Below, in pieces: positions 29,909 through 38,550 of a stretch of DNA of 64,000 nucleotides. The translations under genes were made by a program, and so were the position numbers. The notes beneath the pieces were generated by a model that saw only the letters and a list, made by a program, of their open reading frames with translations, had not been told where the DNA came from and made no database searches. The stretch lies in NCBI RefSeq assembly GCF_002210285.1, contig NZ_MWQE01000001.1, positions 1-64,000 of the forward strand, written 5' to 3'. This DNA comes from Fibrobacter sp. UWR2. GTDB lineage: Bacteria > Fibrobacterota > Fibrobacteria > Fibrobacterales > Fibrobacteraceae. Positions within the stretch are counted from its first letter, which is position 1; each line of letters opens with the position of its first letter.

Positions 29909-31771
29909 CTACGGAATCGCTTCGAGAATCAGGTTGCTTGTCAAGAGTTCCGGCAGTACGACTTGTTTGCCCTTGTCGCCCTTCGGGTAAATCGCGTAGG
30001 CGGGCACGCCGGATTTTCCCATGCTGTAGAGCAGTTCGTTCACTTCGGGTGTTTCGCGGGTCCAGTCCGCCTTCATGCGGATGACGCCTGCGCTATCCAG
30101 CTTCTGCAAAAGATCCTTGTCGCTCAGGACGGCGGCTTCGTTCGCCTTGCAGGTCAGGCACCAGTCGGCGGTCGCGTCGATGAAGATGGTCTTGCCGGCC
30201 TTCGCGAATTCGGCGACGAGTTCCGGAGAGTAGCGGTACCACCCGCCTTCGAGCACTTGCTGGGCCATGCGGGCGTTGAAACGCTCGTCCAGAATTTTTT
30301 CGTATTGCGGCGCGGACCAGGTGAACCAGGTGAAGGCAAACGCAATGGCTCCTATGACGAGTAATCGCACTTCGTAGGCGAACGAAGATCCCGGAGGTGC
30401 AAACTTGCCGATACAAAAACTGAAGAAGGCAGTAGCGAGGATGAATCCCGCAAAGAGCGCGACGCCCATTCCGCCGGCCTGCTCGTTCACGATCCACAGG
30501 AGCCATGCGACGGTGGCGAGCAGCAGAACTCCCATCACCTTCTGGAGTATAACCATCCACTTGCCCGGTTTCGGGAAAACCTTCAGCACGGCGGGGAAGG
30601 CGCACACCAGCAGGTAGGGGAGCGCAAGCCCGAGCCCTGCGGCAGTAAAGAACAGGAAGAGTACGGGTGTCGATGCGGTAAACGCGAATCCCATCGCCGT
30701 CCCGAGGAAGGGCGCGGAGCAGGGAGTGCTCAGGAGCACGAGAAGCGCTCCGGTGAAGAACGCTCCGGCAATACCCGCCTTGTGGCCCGCGGCATCCATG
30801 CGCGTTGTGGCCGATCCCGGGAGCCAGATTTCGAACACGCCGAAGAAACTCATCGCGAATGCGGTGAGGATGACAACCATGAAGGCAATAAATCCCGGGC
30901 TCTGGAACTGCATTCCCCAGCCTGCTGCGCCGCCGCCGGCCTTGATGGCAGCTACGATTCCGGCGAGTACCCAGAAACTGACGAGGATGCCTGCGGTCGT
31001 CGAAAGTCCGAGGGAGACGAGCTTGCTTCGGGACTCGCCTGCCTGCTTGATGAGACTGAACAGCTTGAGCGAGAGCACCGGCAGCACGCACGGCATGAGG
31101 TTCAGGATGATTCCGCCGAGGAACGCGAAGAACAGCAGGAGTGCTACGGCAGCGGCACCTTCCTTGCCCGCAAGGCCGTCATTGCCTGCAGCGCCGTTTA
31201 ATGCCTGCGGCCCGTTTCCTTCATCGTTTTTTTTTAAGGGATTTCCGATGCCGGCCTTGTTGCCGATACGGATATTCACGCTCGCGGGCGCGAGGCAGAT
31301 GGAGTTATCACATGCCTGGTAGTGGAATGTGGCGTTCGTAGTAAGGCTGTCGTAGCCGTCCGCTACGGCCTTCACGGGAATCTTTATCTGGAAGTGTCCC
31401 TTGAACACGAGATTCTCGAATTCAAGAACCTCGTTGTATTCCTTGATGGGCTCGGGCCACTGGGGCTCGCCGAACTCGATTCCGCGTGCGGCAATCTCCA
31501 CGGAGGATGGTTTCAGGAATTCGTCGGCAGCGATGTTCGCGTTCACGTGCCAGTTGTCGGGAATGACGATGTCGATAATGACGCTGGACTTTTCGGAAAG
31601 CGCTCCGGTGGAGTAGTGCATCGATGCTTCCGGAGGCTCCATGGCGTTCATGTTGAATTCTTGCGCCTGTACCCTGGTAACACCTGTTGACAAAATGCAA
31701 AGAAAAATTGCGAAAAAGCAACTTGCAGTTGCAAAATTTTTTTGTGTCTTGAAAAATGCACTGAGATTCAT
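29909..31771 (-). CDS. dsbD: Thiol:disulfide interchange protein DsbD
   Basis: 620 residues, all three DsbD parts present. A signal peptide is followed by the N-terminal periplasmic domain with its redox pair in YQACDNSICLAP (C154, C159); eight membrane helices follow with the paired cysteines in NLMPCVLPVLSLKLFSL and LLSTPCSAPFLGTAMGF; the C-terminal thioredoxin domain has DATADWCLTCKAN (C538, C541). It carries electrons from cytoplasmic thioredoxin to periplasmic disulfide proteins, useful for the many cysteine-containing secreted proteins here. ATG 31771 is preferred to a TTG at 31801. Only 29 nt separate it from the divergent sigma-factor gene. Confidence 0.93.
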   Translation of the reverse strand: MNLSAFFKTQKNFATASCFFAIFLCILSTGVTRVQAQEFNMNAMEPPEASMHYSTGALSEKSSVIIDIVIPDNWHVNANIAADEFLKPSSVEIAARGIEFGEPQWPEPIKEYNEVLEFENLVFKGHFQIKIPVKAVADGYDSLTTNATFHYQACDNSICLAPASVNIRIGNKAGIGNPLKKNDEGNGPQALNGAAGNDGLAGKEGAAAVALLLFFAFLGGIILNLMPCVLPVLSLKLFSLIKQAGESRSKLVSLGLSTTAGILVSFWVLAGIVAAIKAGGGAAGWGMQFQSPGFIAFMVVILTAFAMSFFGVFEIWLPGSATTRMDAAGHKAGIAGAFFTGALLVLLSTPCSAPFLGTAMGFAFTASTPVLFLFFTAAGLGLALPYLLVCAFPAVLKVFPKPGKWMVILQKVMGVLLLATVAWLLWIVNEQAGGMGVALFAGFILATAFFSFCIGKFAPPGSSFAYEVRLLVIGAIAFAFTWFTWSAPQYEKILDERFNARMAQQVLEGGWYRYSPELVAEFAKAGKTIFIDATADWCLTCKANEAAVLSDKDLLQKLDSAGVIRMKADWTRETPEVNELLYSMGKSGVPAYAIYPKGDKGKQVVLPELLTSNLILEAIP

Positions 31772-31776
31772 AAATT
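31749..31776 (+). promoter_or_regulatory. Promoter of the ECF sigma gene inside dsbD
   Basis: TTGAAA (31749-31754), 16-nt spacer, TAAATT (31771-31776). The -35 lies within the dsbD signal-peptide codons and the -10 touches the dsbD start codon, so the two genes cannot be transcribed from here independently. Expected start of transcription is near 31783. Confidence 0.5.
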
Positions 31777-31800
31777 TGCGCTTAAAACCTGGTTTGGACA

Positions 31801-32364
31801 ATGGTTAATCAATCGGAAGAAAAAATAGAATATCGCAGGACTATCGAGGAAACGTGGCTGCGTTATTCGGAAATAATCTACAAATTATGCGCCATGCGGT
31901 GCAATTCCACGGAAGAGGCTCGCGATTTATTCCAGACTATTGCCCTGAAATTTTGCGAAAATGCCGACCGTATCCTGGAAAGGGAAGACGTGCTGCCGTG
32001 GTTGATTTCTGTCATGCGGCATACCTATATGGATTCAGTTCTCGAAAAGAAGCGCACGCTGTGCATGTCCGGAGTTCCTGACCGTTGTTCGGAATATGCC
32101 TCGTTTTGCGAAGACCAGGCGTTGTACCATGAATACAGGCCGGTTGCCGAGATGCGGTATGCCCTCGAGAGGTCCCTTGAGCAGGTGACGCCCCTCGAGC
32201 GGATGCTTGTCGAAATGAAGTTCTACGGAGGGTTCTCGGTCCGGGAACTGAGCAATATCTTTGGCCTCTCCGAAAACGCGATACGCAAGCGGCGCTACAT
32301 GGCGCTTCGCAAAATGCATGACATGATGGGTGAATGGTTGTCCATGCCGAAAATGGCACAATAA
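31801..32364 (+). CDS. ECF-type RNA polymerase sigma factor
   Basis: 187 residues, sigma-70 family of the extracytoplasmic-function type. Region 2 is seen as TEEARDLFQTIALKFCENAD (about residues 37-56) with VLPWLISVMRHTYMDSV. Region 4 is LTPLERMLV-like here (VTPLERMLVEMKFYGGFSVR, about 137-156) with the helix-turn-helix ELSNIFGLSENAIRKRRYMA. No anti-sigma gene is recognisable on either side; the downstream gene is a secreted propeller protein. It could direct genes for envelope proteins, but targets are unknown. No Shine-Dalgarno site is visible before the ATG. Confidence 0.88.
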   Translation: MVNQSEEKIEYRRTIEETWLRYSEIIYKLCAMRCNSTEEARDLFQTIALKFCENADRILEREDVLPWLISVMRHTYMDSVLEKKRTLCMSGVPDRCSEYASFCEDQALYHEYRPVAEMRYALERSLEQVTPLERMLVEMKFYGGFSVRELSNIFGLSENAIRKRRYMALRKMHDMMGEWLSMPKMAQ

Positions 32365-32413
32365 AATTCTAGAATCGCTTTTCTCCGGCACGATAAATTC
32401 GTAATTTTACATT

Positions 32414-34534
32414 GTGAAGTTATTGCTGAATATCTTGGTGCTTTTCGTGTGCCTGCAGTCTGCCGTTGCCGCTGAAAAATGGCAGAACTTTTCTGTACCC
32501 TTCTCCATAAGGGATGTTGCTGCGACTGAAGACGGCGTCTGGCTTGCGACCGATGGCGGCGTGAGGTACAAGAGCAGTACCGACGATGTCGTCTATACGC
32601 CGGCGAACGGTCTGGAGGCTTCGACATTCTATGGCATAGTGAATACCGCGCGCGGTGTGTTTGCCGTTTCTGAATATGGCCTTATTGCCCGAATGAGTGA
32701 TGACTTTACGAGATGGACTGTGCTGAACAGGTCTTTCCCCGCGGGCAACGTCCGTGTCGTTCCCGGTCTGGTTGAATTTTCGGGCGATAACCTGGTAATC
32801 GCCTTCGAAAGCAAGATTGCCTTTGTCGACCTGAAGACGGTCACGTCAATCCTCTCTATTGAGCGCGTCGGCGATATTGCCCTTGGCGTATACGGCCCCG
32901 AAAAGATGGAGATTCGCGGCGATTCGCTGTTCGTGTCCACTTCGCGCGGGTCATTTGTCCGCCGCATGGACTGGGACCATCTTAAGGACGACATGCACCT
33001 CGTGGATCCGGAAACGTGGACCCGAGTGAATCCGAGTGAGCTTGGGAGCCGGGATTCGCTGCATGTCGTTGTCCATGGCAAGACTCTCAAGGATTCTGTC
33101 CTTTATAGCGATGGAAAGAGCAAGGTCCTTTGGCAGTTCGACGTGAAGGACCAAACCTATCTGATTGGGCACGAACTGATTGCCCGTTACGGGAACGGCA
33201 AGCTGGAAGACTTGACCAAGTATAAACTGTTCCAGCTCAGTGGCCTGTATGAACTGCAGGCAATTCCCGAGGGCGGCGTGATTGTTGCGTCGGAAGATGG
33301 ATTCCTCGCGACGAACATGGGTGGATTCTGGCATGAGCCGATGGTCGCGTTCCTCGGGTTCGGTAACCACAACGAAGCCTATGCCTACCGAATGAAGACG
33401 ATGTCCATATTGCCGGAAGGCAAGATGATTTACCATGTCTGGGGAATGGGGTTCCAGCTTTACTGGTCAATGGAACACCTGTATAACATTTCTCCCTTTA
33501 ACGACAACTGCCTGGATGAACTTGTGGAATCGTTTACGGTGGCTGTCGGGACGACGGTCGCTCCCGACGGAAGCGGATTCCTGGCGGCGACATCTGCCAA
33601 CGGGAAGTATAGCGTGGACTTCATCACGCCCGATGGAGAACTTAGCTGTGCGACTGGCGTGGGCAGCTCTTCGTTTGCAGGCCCCCTGGCTGCCCGTGTC
33701 GATCCCAGTAATTCGGACTGGATAGTGTATGTCTCGAACCGCAATAGCCTTGGCGCCTTTGCCGAGGGCGGTCTGGACATACTGCGTTTCCCGCCACCAT
33801 CAAGGAATGGTGGGCGACTGATGAATCCTGAACTCAAGTCCATTGACGGCCTTGATGGCAGTACGCTTATCGACATGGCGATAGACGAGAAGAACGAGGT
33901 CATGTGGGTTATTTCGTCTACGGATATCGGGTACATGGAATTCGACAGGGACTCTATCCGGAAGCCTGTCTCGATGAACGGATTGCTTGGTGCGGAATAT
34001 ACATCGATCGACGTGGATCCGCTAGGGAACATATGGGTAGGAACGACTACTCAGGGCGTATACCGCCTAGATAGGCGTAAAGGGTCGCTCGATACCTTGA
34101 CGGCGACGCACTATACGATGATGGACGGACTTCTGAACAATGCGGTCCTCGACCTGTCTATAGACAAGAAGTATGGTGTAATCTGGATGGCACACGAAAA
34201 CGGGGTCTCGAGTCTAGACCGTAACGACCTGCGCGAAACGAGAACCTTCATGACCGATTCCGCCGATACCGAAGTCCAGGTGTATCCGGTTCCGTTTAGG
34301 CCGCATGAATTTCCGCATTTGGTCATCGATAACATTTCTAGCGCCTCCAGGGTCGACATATACAACCGGGGTGGCGCCTTGATGCGTTCTTTTTCGGGCA
34401 GCGACGTTGCCGGCGGTAGGGTGGAATGGGATGCCCTTACCAAGGAAGGCCGCCTTGTGGCTCCTGGCGTGTACTACTATGTGGTGCGCACGCCGTCCAA
34501 GATAAAGAAAGGCAAGTTTATCGTTATCCACTGA
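32414..34534 (+). CDS. Secreted beta-propeller protein with T9SS-type C-terminal domain (PorZ-like?)
   Basis: 706 residues. GTG start and signal peptide (residues 1-19, ending AVA). The body shows repeated propeller blades of the two-component-regulator type: EDGVWLATDGGVRYKS (about 34-50), PEGGVIVASEDGFLATN, EVMWVISSTDIGYMEFD, and LGNIWVGTTTQGVYRLDRR (about 535). The last 85 residues are a FlgD/T9SS-like sorting domain: VQVYPVPFRPHEFP, VDIYNRGGALMRSF, and APGVYYYVVRT. PorZ of Porphyromonas, part of the T9SS surface attachment complex, has this same layout, so a PorZ-like role is plausible but unproven. It follows the sigma gene by 49 nt. Confidence 0.72.
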   Translation: MKLLLNILVLFVCLQSAVAAEKWQNFSVPFSIRDVAATEDGVWLATDGGVRYKSSTDDVVYTPANGLEASTFYGIVNTARGVFAVSEYGLIARMSDDFTRWTVLNRSFPAGNVRVVPGLVEFSGDNLVIAFESKIAFVDLKTVTSILSIERVGDIALGVYGPEKMEIRGDSLFVSTSRGSFVRRMDWDHLKDDMHLVDPETWTRVNPSELGSRDSLHVVVHGKTLKDSVLYSDGKSKVLWQFDVKDQTYLIGHELIARYGNGKLEDLTKYKLFQLSGLYELQAIPEGGVIVASEDGFLATNMGGFWHEPMVAFLGFGNHNEAYAYRMKTMSILPEGKMIYHVWGMGFQLYWSMEHLYNISPFNDNCLDELVESFTVAVGTTVAPDGSGFLAATSANGKYSVDFITPDGELSCATGVGSSSFAGPLAARVDPSNSDWIVYVSNRNSLGAFAEGGLDILRFPPPSRNGGRLMNPELKSIDGLDGSTLIDMAIDEKNEVMWVISSTDIGYMEFDRDSIRKPVSMNGLLGAEYTSIDVDPLGNIWVGTTTQGVYRLDRRKGSLDTLTATHYTMMDGLLNNAVLDLSIDKKYGVIWMAHENGVSSLDRNDLRETRTFMTDSADTEVQVYPVPFRPHEFPHLVIDNISSASRVDIYNRGGALMRSFSGSDVAGGRVEWDALTKEGRLVAPGVYYYVVRTPSKIKKGKFIVIH

Positions 34535-34545
34535 TTGGGGTGAGT

Positions 34546-35019
34546 ATGTTCGAGAAGAAAGTCCTTGTTTACCTGGTTGCTCTACTGGCTGCCATTGCGG
34601 CATCGCTATCGCTCGAGGCGTGTGCAGGCGAACGCCAGGGGCTCGTGTGTTCCGAGATCCAGTACAGGCTCGACACGCAGACCTATTCGCCCGACCAGCG
34701 CGCCTATATCGAAGAGGAATTACGTGTCTGCCGCGAAGAAGAGGCTAAAAAGCGCGGTGAAGATGCCGCTGCGAGGCAGGGTATATACGAACGTTACGCA
34801 GCGACTCAGGATTCGGCCGGCGTAGATTCTACGAAGTCGGTTTCCGAAGCGATCGGGGATTCCTCGGGCGAGGCGACGATGAGCATTTATGACCGCTACA
34901 AGTCGGTGGAAAGTTCTTCTTCTGCAGGCGCCGCGGGTACCGATGCTGCCGCAGGTGCCGTCGCGCCGGCTGCAGGCGAGAACGATACGGCTTCCGTTGA
35001 TGCGGGCGCATTCCAGTAG
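34546..35019 (+). CDS. Hypothetical lipoprotein
   Basis: 157 residues, family not recognised. Signal peptide with lipobox LSLEAC (Cys about residue 25). The N-terminal half has three further cysteines (GLVCSEI, LRVCREEE) in a helical, charged stretch; the C-terminal half is low-complexity with two IYxRY motifs (GIYERYAAT and SIYDRYKSVESSS, about 50 residues apart) followed by an Ala/Gly/Asp-rich tail. It starts 11 nt after the propeller gene and ends 14 nt before cca, so it belongs to the same transcript. Confidence 0.75.
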   Translation: MFEKKVLVYLVALLAAIAASLSLEACAGERQGLVCSEIQYRLDTQTYSPDQRAYIEEELRVCREEEAKKRGEDAAARQGIYERYAATQDSAGVDSTKSVSEAIGDSSGEATMSIYDRYKSVESSSSAGAAGTDAAAGAVAPAAGENDTASVDAGAFQ

Positions 35020-35033
35020 GCGGTCCCTTCTTT

Positions 35034-36341
35034 ATGGCGAAAATCCAGACTCTTGCAGGTGAATGGTTCGAGCCGGAACTGCCGAGCCGTTTGTTGAAAA
35101 TCGCGGGCGATATCCGCGATGCGGGCGGCCGCGCCTTTTTGGTAGGCGGCTGGGTCCGCGATGCGCTTCTGGGTAAGAGCTGCAGGGACTACGATATCGA
35201 AGTCTACGACATGGCGCAAGATTCCCTCGTGCCGCTCCTTTCGAAATATGGCCGCACGAACCTGGTCGGTAAGGCGTTCGGCGTGATCCACCTCGCCATG
35301 AAGGGGCTATCGCTCGATTTCTCGTTCCCGCGCACCGAAAGCAAGGTGGGCTATGGCCACCGCGGTTTCGTGGTGCATACCGACGAAAAGCTCAGCTTTA
35401 AGGAAGCGGCGCTCCGGCGCGACTTTACCATCAACGCGATGGGCATGGAACTGCCCGAACTCACGCTGTGCGATCCGTATGGCGGCATTGACGACCTCAA
35501 GACGCATACGCTCCGGCATGTGGGCCCCGCGTTTGCGGAAGATTCCCTGCGCATATTGCGCGGTGTGCAGTTTGCGAGCCGTTTTGAATGCACGCTTGCG
35601 CCCGCGACCGTGGAACTCTGCCGCACGCTTTCGCTTGACGACCTGAGCGTGGAACGCCTCTTTGAGGAATTCAAGAAGTGGCTCTTGAAGCCGGGCAAGC
35701 CTTCGCTCGGGCTCCGCGCCTTCCTGGACATAAAGCTGGATGGATACTTCCCGGAGATAAGCCCGTTCAAGGGCTCGTGGGATGAACTCGGCAAGATTCT
35801 CGACAACATGTCGCAGTTGCGCGACTCGAGTGAAACTGCAGGCAAGGAATGCGCTGCGCCGCTTACCGATGCACAGAAGATGGAATTCGCCTTTGCTGCG
35901 CTCCTGTGTGGCAGCGCGGGCACCTCGCTCAAGTTCCTGGAACGCATCACGAACGAGACGCACCTGCTGAAGGTTGTGCCGCTCGTGCTAGATGCTTTGC
36001 AGAACCTCGACGAAAATATCGTGAACGACATTCCGGCATTGCGCCGCTTGGCGGTGAAGCTGAACGGCTTGCAGTTGCTCTGCCTGCTGGTGCAGAGCGT
36101 TCCGGACCGTTATTACAAATCGCCCAGCCTTGCGAAGGACTTGTGGAAATCTGCCGGCGATTACGGCCTGCTCGAAGCCGCCCCGCAGCCCTACCTTACG
36201 GGCAAGATGCTCATGGATCTCGGTTTCAAACCCGGCAAGCAGATGGGTGAAATCATCAAGCAGAGTTTTGAACTCCAGCTCGACGGGAAGATTGCCGACG
36301 CCGAGGCGGCCATTGCCTGGGTAAAGGAGCAGAAGGCATGA
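35034..36341 (+). CDS. cca: CCA tRNA nucleotidyltransferase / poly(A) polymerase family
   Basis: 435 residues. The class II nucleotidyltransferase core is clear: AFLVGGWVRDALLGKSCRDY (about residues 30-49) with the catalytic DYDIEVYD, the flexible-loop Arg region RRDFTINAMGMELPE (about 125-139), DPYGGIDDLK, and the nucleotide-recognition stretch FAEDSLRILRGVQFASRF. The C-terminal 200 residues are helical and divergent. It should add or repair the 3' CCA of tRNAs; the two tRNA genes in this window both lack encoded CCA, so such an enzyme is needed. Separation from poly(A) polymerase is not certain by eye. Overlaps the next gene by 4 nt. Confidence 0.85.
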   Translation: MAKIQTLAGEWFEPELPSRLLKIAGDIRDAGGRAFLVGGWVRDALLGKSCRDYDIEVYDMAQDSLVPLLSKYGRTNLVGKAFGVIHLAMKGLSLDFSFPRTESKVGYGHRGFVVHTDEKLSFKEAALRRDFTINAMGMELPELTLCDPYGGIDDLKTHTLRHVGPAFAEDSLRILRGVQFASRFECTLAPATVELCRTLSLDDLSVERLFEEFKKWLLKPGKPSLGLRAFLDIKLDGYFPEISPFKGSWDELGKILDNMSQLRDSSETAGKECAAPLTDAQKMEFAFAALLCGSAGTSLKFLERITNETHLLKVVPLVLDALQNLDENIVNDIPALRRLAVKLNGLQLLCLLVQSVPDRYYKSPSLAKDLWKSAGDYGLLEAAPQPYLTGKMLMDLGFKPGKQMGEIIKQSFELQLDGKIADAEAAIAWVKEQKA

Positions 36342-37171
36342 AGTTCTATTGGGGAATAGTTCTTGCGCTCGTTTGTGGATATGCCGTCTCCTGCAGTGAC
36401 GACTATTCTTCTACCGGCCTCAATGAAGCGCCTGCCGTGCGGATAGAAGATATCCCGACGAAAAATCTCAGGAGTTCCTCGAGTGCGGCGCCCTCGAGCA
36501 GTTCCTTCAGGCAGTTCAACGATTCTATACCGTATGGCGAACTGGTAGATAGGCGTGACGGCAAGTCCTACAGGACGGTGCTGATTGGTGACCAGATCTG
36601 GATGGCGGAGAACCTCAATTACGGGGATTCCGTAAGCACGCCGAGCCTGAAGGGAAATACCTGGTGCGGTGGTGGCGATTCCCTCAAAAACGATTGCGGC
36701 ATATATGGAAGGCTCTACGCTTGGGCTGCTGGTGCCGAATTGTGCCCCGAAGGCTGGCGCATGCCCAGCATGGAAGATTATATGACCTTGGCGAAGAACT
36801 TTGGCGGGATGGCTTTTGCCGGAGAAGCGCTGAAGTCTGATGCTGTTGGTTGGAGAAAACTGGGCGGATCGAATGTCTCGGGCTTCTCGGCGCTTGGTGC
36901 CGGTTACCGCCATCACGATGGCGATATCCTGGAAATCAACAACAAGGGCGTATTCATGACGAACTCTGTCGGGTACCGCAAGGATCCGATGGATGGTTCT
37001 CGTGGAAGCGCCAACATAGATGTCTTTGTCATTACCGACGAACTGGTCGGTGTCGAATTTGGAAGGTGCGTTTTTAGTGAAGGATTATCTATCCGCTGCA
37101 TCAAGGATGACGAATATGGCGAAGGGCGGATTATTACCGAAGGTGAAGACTCCGAAGAAGACGGAGAGTAG
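36338..37171 (+). CDS. TIGR02145 (Fibrobacter major paralogous domain) lipoprotein
   Basis: 277 residues. Signal peptide with a lipoprotein-type Cys (VSCSDD, about residue 20), a short Ser-rich spacer (RSSSSAAPSSSSF, about 46-60), then the Fibrobacter succinogenes major paralogous domain: VDRRDGKSYRTVLIGDQIWM (about 70-89), AENLNYGD, YGRLYAWAAGAELCPEGWRM (about 127-146) and PSMEDYMTLAKNFGG. The domain is found in dozens of copies in Fibrobacter genomes; its role is unknown, probably at the cell surface. It overlaps cca by 4 nt (ATGA). Confidence 0.88.
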   Translation: MKFYWGIVLALVCGYAVSCSDDYSSTGLNEAPAVRIEDIPTKNLRSSSSAAPSSSSFRQFNDSIPYGELVDRRDGKSYRTVLIGDQIWMAENLNYGDSVSTPSLKGNTWCGGGDSLKNDCGIYGRLYAWAAGAELCPEGWRMPSMEDYMTLAKNFGGMAFAGEALKSDAVGWRKLGGSNVSGFSALGAGYRHHDGDILEINNKGVFMTNSVGYRKDPMDGSRGSANIDVFVITDELVGVEFGRCVFSEGLSIRCIKDDEYGEGRIITEGEDSEEDGE

Positions 37172-37173
37172 TA

Positions 37174-38550
37174 CTACCAGTATTTATCAGTCTCGTCAAA
37201 GTGATTCCTACGTTCGGTTTTCTTGCAACGGCTCGCTGCAAAACCGATGATCTGGTAGGCGCTGCGTTTGTACGAATATGCTGTTGACATGAAGATGTCG
37301 CGATCCTCGACAAAATAGATGTTTTTGGCCGTGGTGGACTTTGCCTTTTCCAGTTTGAGGAAGTCCTCGCTCGTGATGACCGGATACCAGTTCCAGTCGG
37401 GGGCGCACTTGTATCTTACGGAATCAACCGTTGCGTAATCCATATTTGCCGCGGTATCTCCGTAGCAAAGGCCAATCTCCTTTTCGAGTGCCGTAGCCGT
37501 ACGCCATACAAACGTGGTGTCGCAGTTGCCGCTCACCTGCTTGATATCGCAATAAAAGATTTCGTCCTTGTACTTGCTGTTCTCGTTGATGTTCGTTATC
37601 GGCTGGAAGGCGATGTCGCTACTGCATTTGCCGAAGCCGTAGAGCAGTGAGGGAATAATGCTTAGCCACGAGTTTACGCTGGTAAGGGAACAATCGTAGT
37701 GGATGGTGGCGATGCCGCAGTATCCGGCGGTCAGGATTTTCAATTCCAGATATCCCCAGTAGTCTTCCTTCTTATAGGTATTTATCATGGAATCGAGAAG
37801 GGCTAGTGACTTGGCCTCACTGGAATTTGCAAAGTCGCTTACGGCGACAAGGGCGTCCGCATCGTTAAAGGTGCCGTCTTCCTTGAAGCTTTCTGCAAGG
37901 CTGGTTTTTATCTGCTGGTATTCATCGGGGGATTTGTTGCCTCGGATAATATACCATGGATACCAGAGGATAGGGACGTAGTTGAAGGCCTCTCCTGAAT
38001 AGTACATGAAAACGAGGGGGCTGAAATCCTCGTAGTCGAAGATGTTGGTATTCAGTTGCATCTCCTTCTCGAACTCGCGCAGGCTCGTGTACTTTGCGGT
38101 CTCGAGAGGGTAGTCGTGCTTCAGGTAGAGTTCCTTGATTCTCGGGACAAGCATCGTACTGAGGAAGGTGACTCCGACTTCGTTTCTCCATCCCAGATCG
38201 GTGATGGTGTTGAACGTGACGGATGCCTTTCCGGACTTTCCCTTGGCAACGACTTCGAACAGGGCTATGTCGGTCTTGAGGTCCGTTCTCGGGAAATGGT
38301 AAGTGTGTTTTTTCTGCGGGTCGGGAGTCCCGTAGATGGTATCGCCCTTGGGCTTGAGTTTGTCGTTTAGGCAGACAAAGTAGAACTCCTCGATTTCCAG
38401 GTCGGGGTCAATCATGGCAGCCGCGTTTATCTGCCTGTTGCTGGTACTGTATTTCGATTCTTTCGCCGTTTCGGTCTTGGTATCGAGACTGTTGTCTGTT
38501 CCGCAGGCGGCAAGGATTAACACAGCAAGGGCAAGGAGGATCTTTTTCAT
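37174..38550 (-). CDS. Hypothetical lipoprotein
   Basis: 458 residues, family not recognised. Signal peptide with lipobox ILAAC (Cys about residue 16). The body is acidic and aromatic-rich, with stretches such as EIEEFYFVCLNDKLKPKGD and FDYEDFSPLVFMYYSGEAFN; several cysteines in the C-terminal half (IATIHYDCSL, FGKCSSD, FYCDIKQVSGNCD, GLCYGD) suggest disulfides. It has a strong AGGAGG site and overlaps the upstream lipoprotein gene by 4 nt. It ends 2 nt from the convergent TIGR02145 gene, with no visible terminator between them. Confidence 0.75.
   Translation of the reverse strand: MKKILLALAVLILAACGTDNSLDTKTETAKESKYSTSNRQINAAAMIDPDLEIEEFYFVCLNDKLKPKGDTIYGTPDPQKKHTYHFPRTDLKTDIALFEVVAKGKSGKASVTFNTITDLGWRNEVGVTFLSTMLVPRIKELYLKHDYPLETAKYTSLREFEKEMQLNTNIFDYEDFSPLVFMYYSGEAFNYVPILWYPWYIIRGNKSPDEYQQIKTSLAESFKEDGTFNDADALVAVSDFANSSEAKSLALLDSMINTYKKEDYWGYLELKILTAGYCGIATIHYDCSLTSVNSWLSIIPSLLYGFGKCSSDIAFQPITNINENSKYKDEIFYCDIKQVSGNCDTTFVWRTATALEKEIGLCYGDTAANMDYATVDSVRYKCAPDWNWYPVITSEDFLKLEKAKSTTAKNIYFVEDRDIFMSTAYSYKRSAYQIIGFAASRCKKTERRNHFDETDKYW

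Noticed and set aside
34426-34545. Longer N-terminus for the lipoprotein at 34546
   Set aside because: The extension overlaps the end of the propeller gene and removes the signal peptide from the N-terminus; ATG 34546 restores a normal lipoprotein signal.
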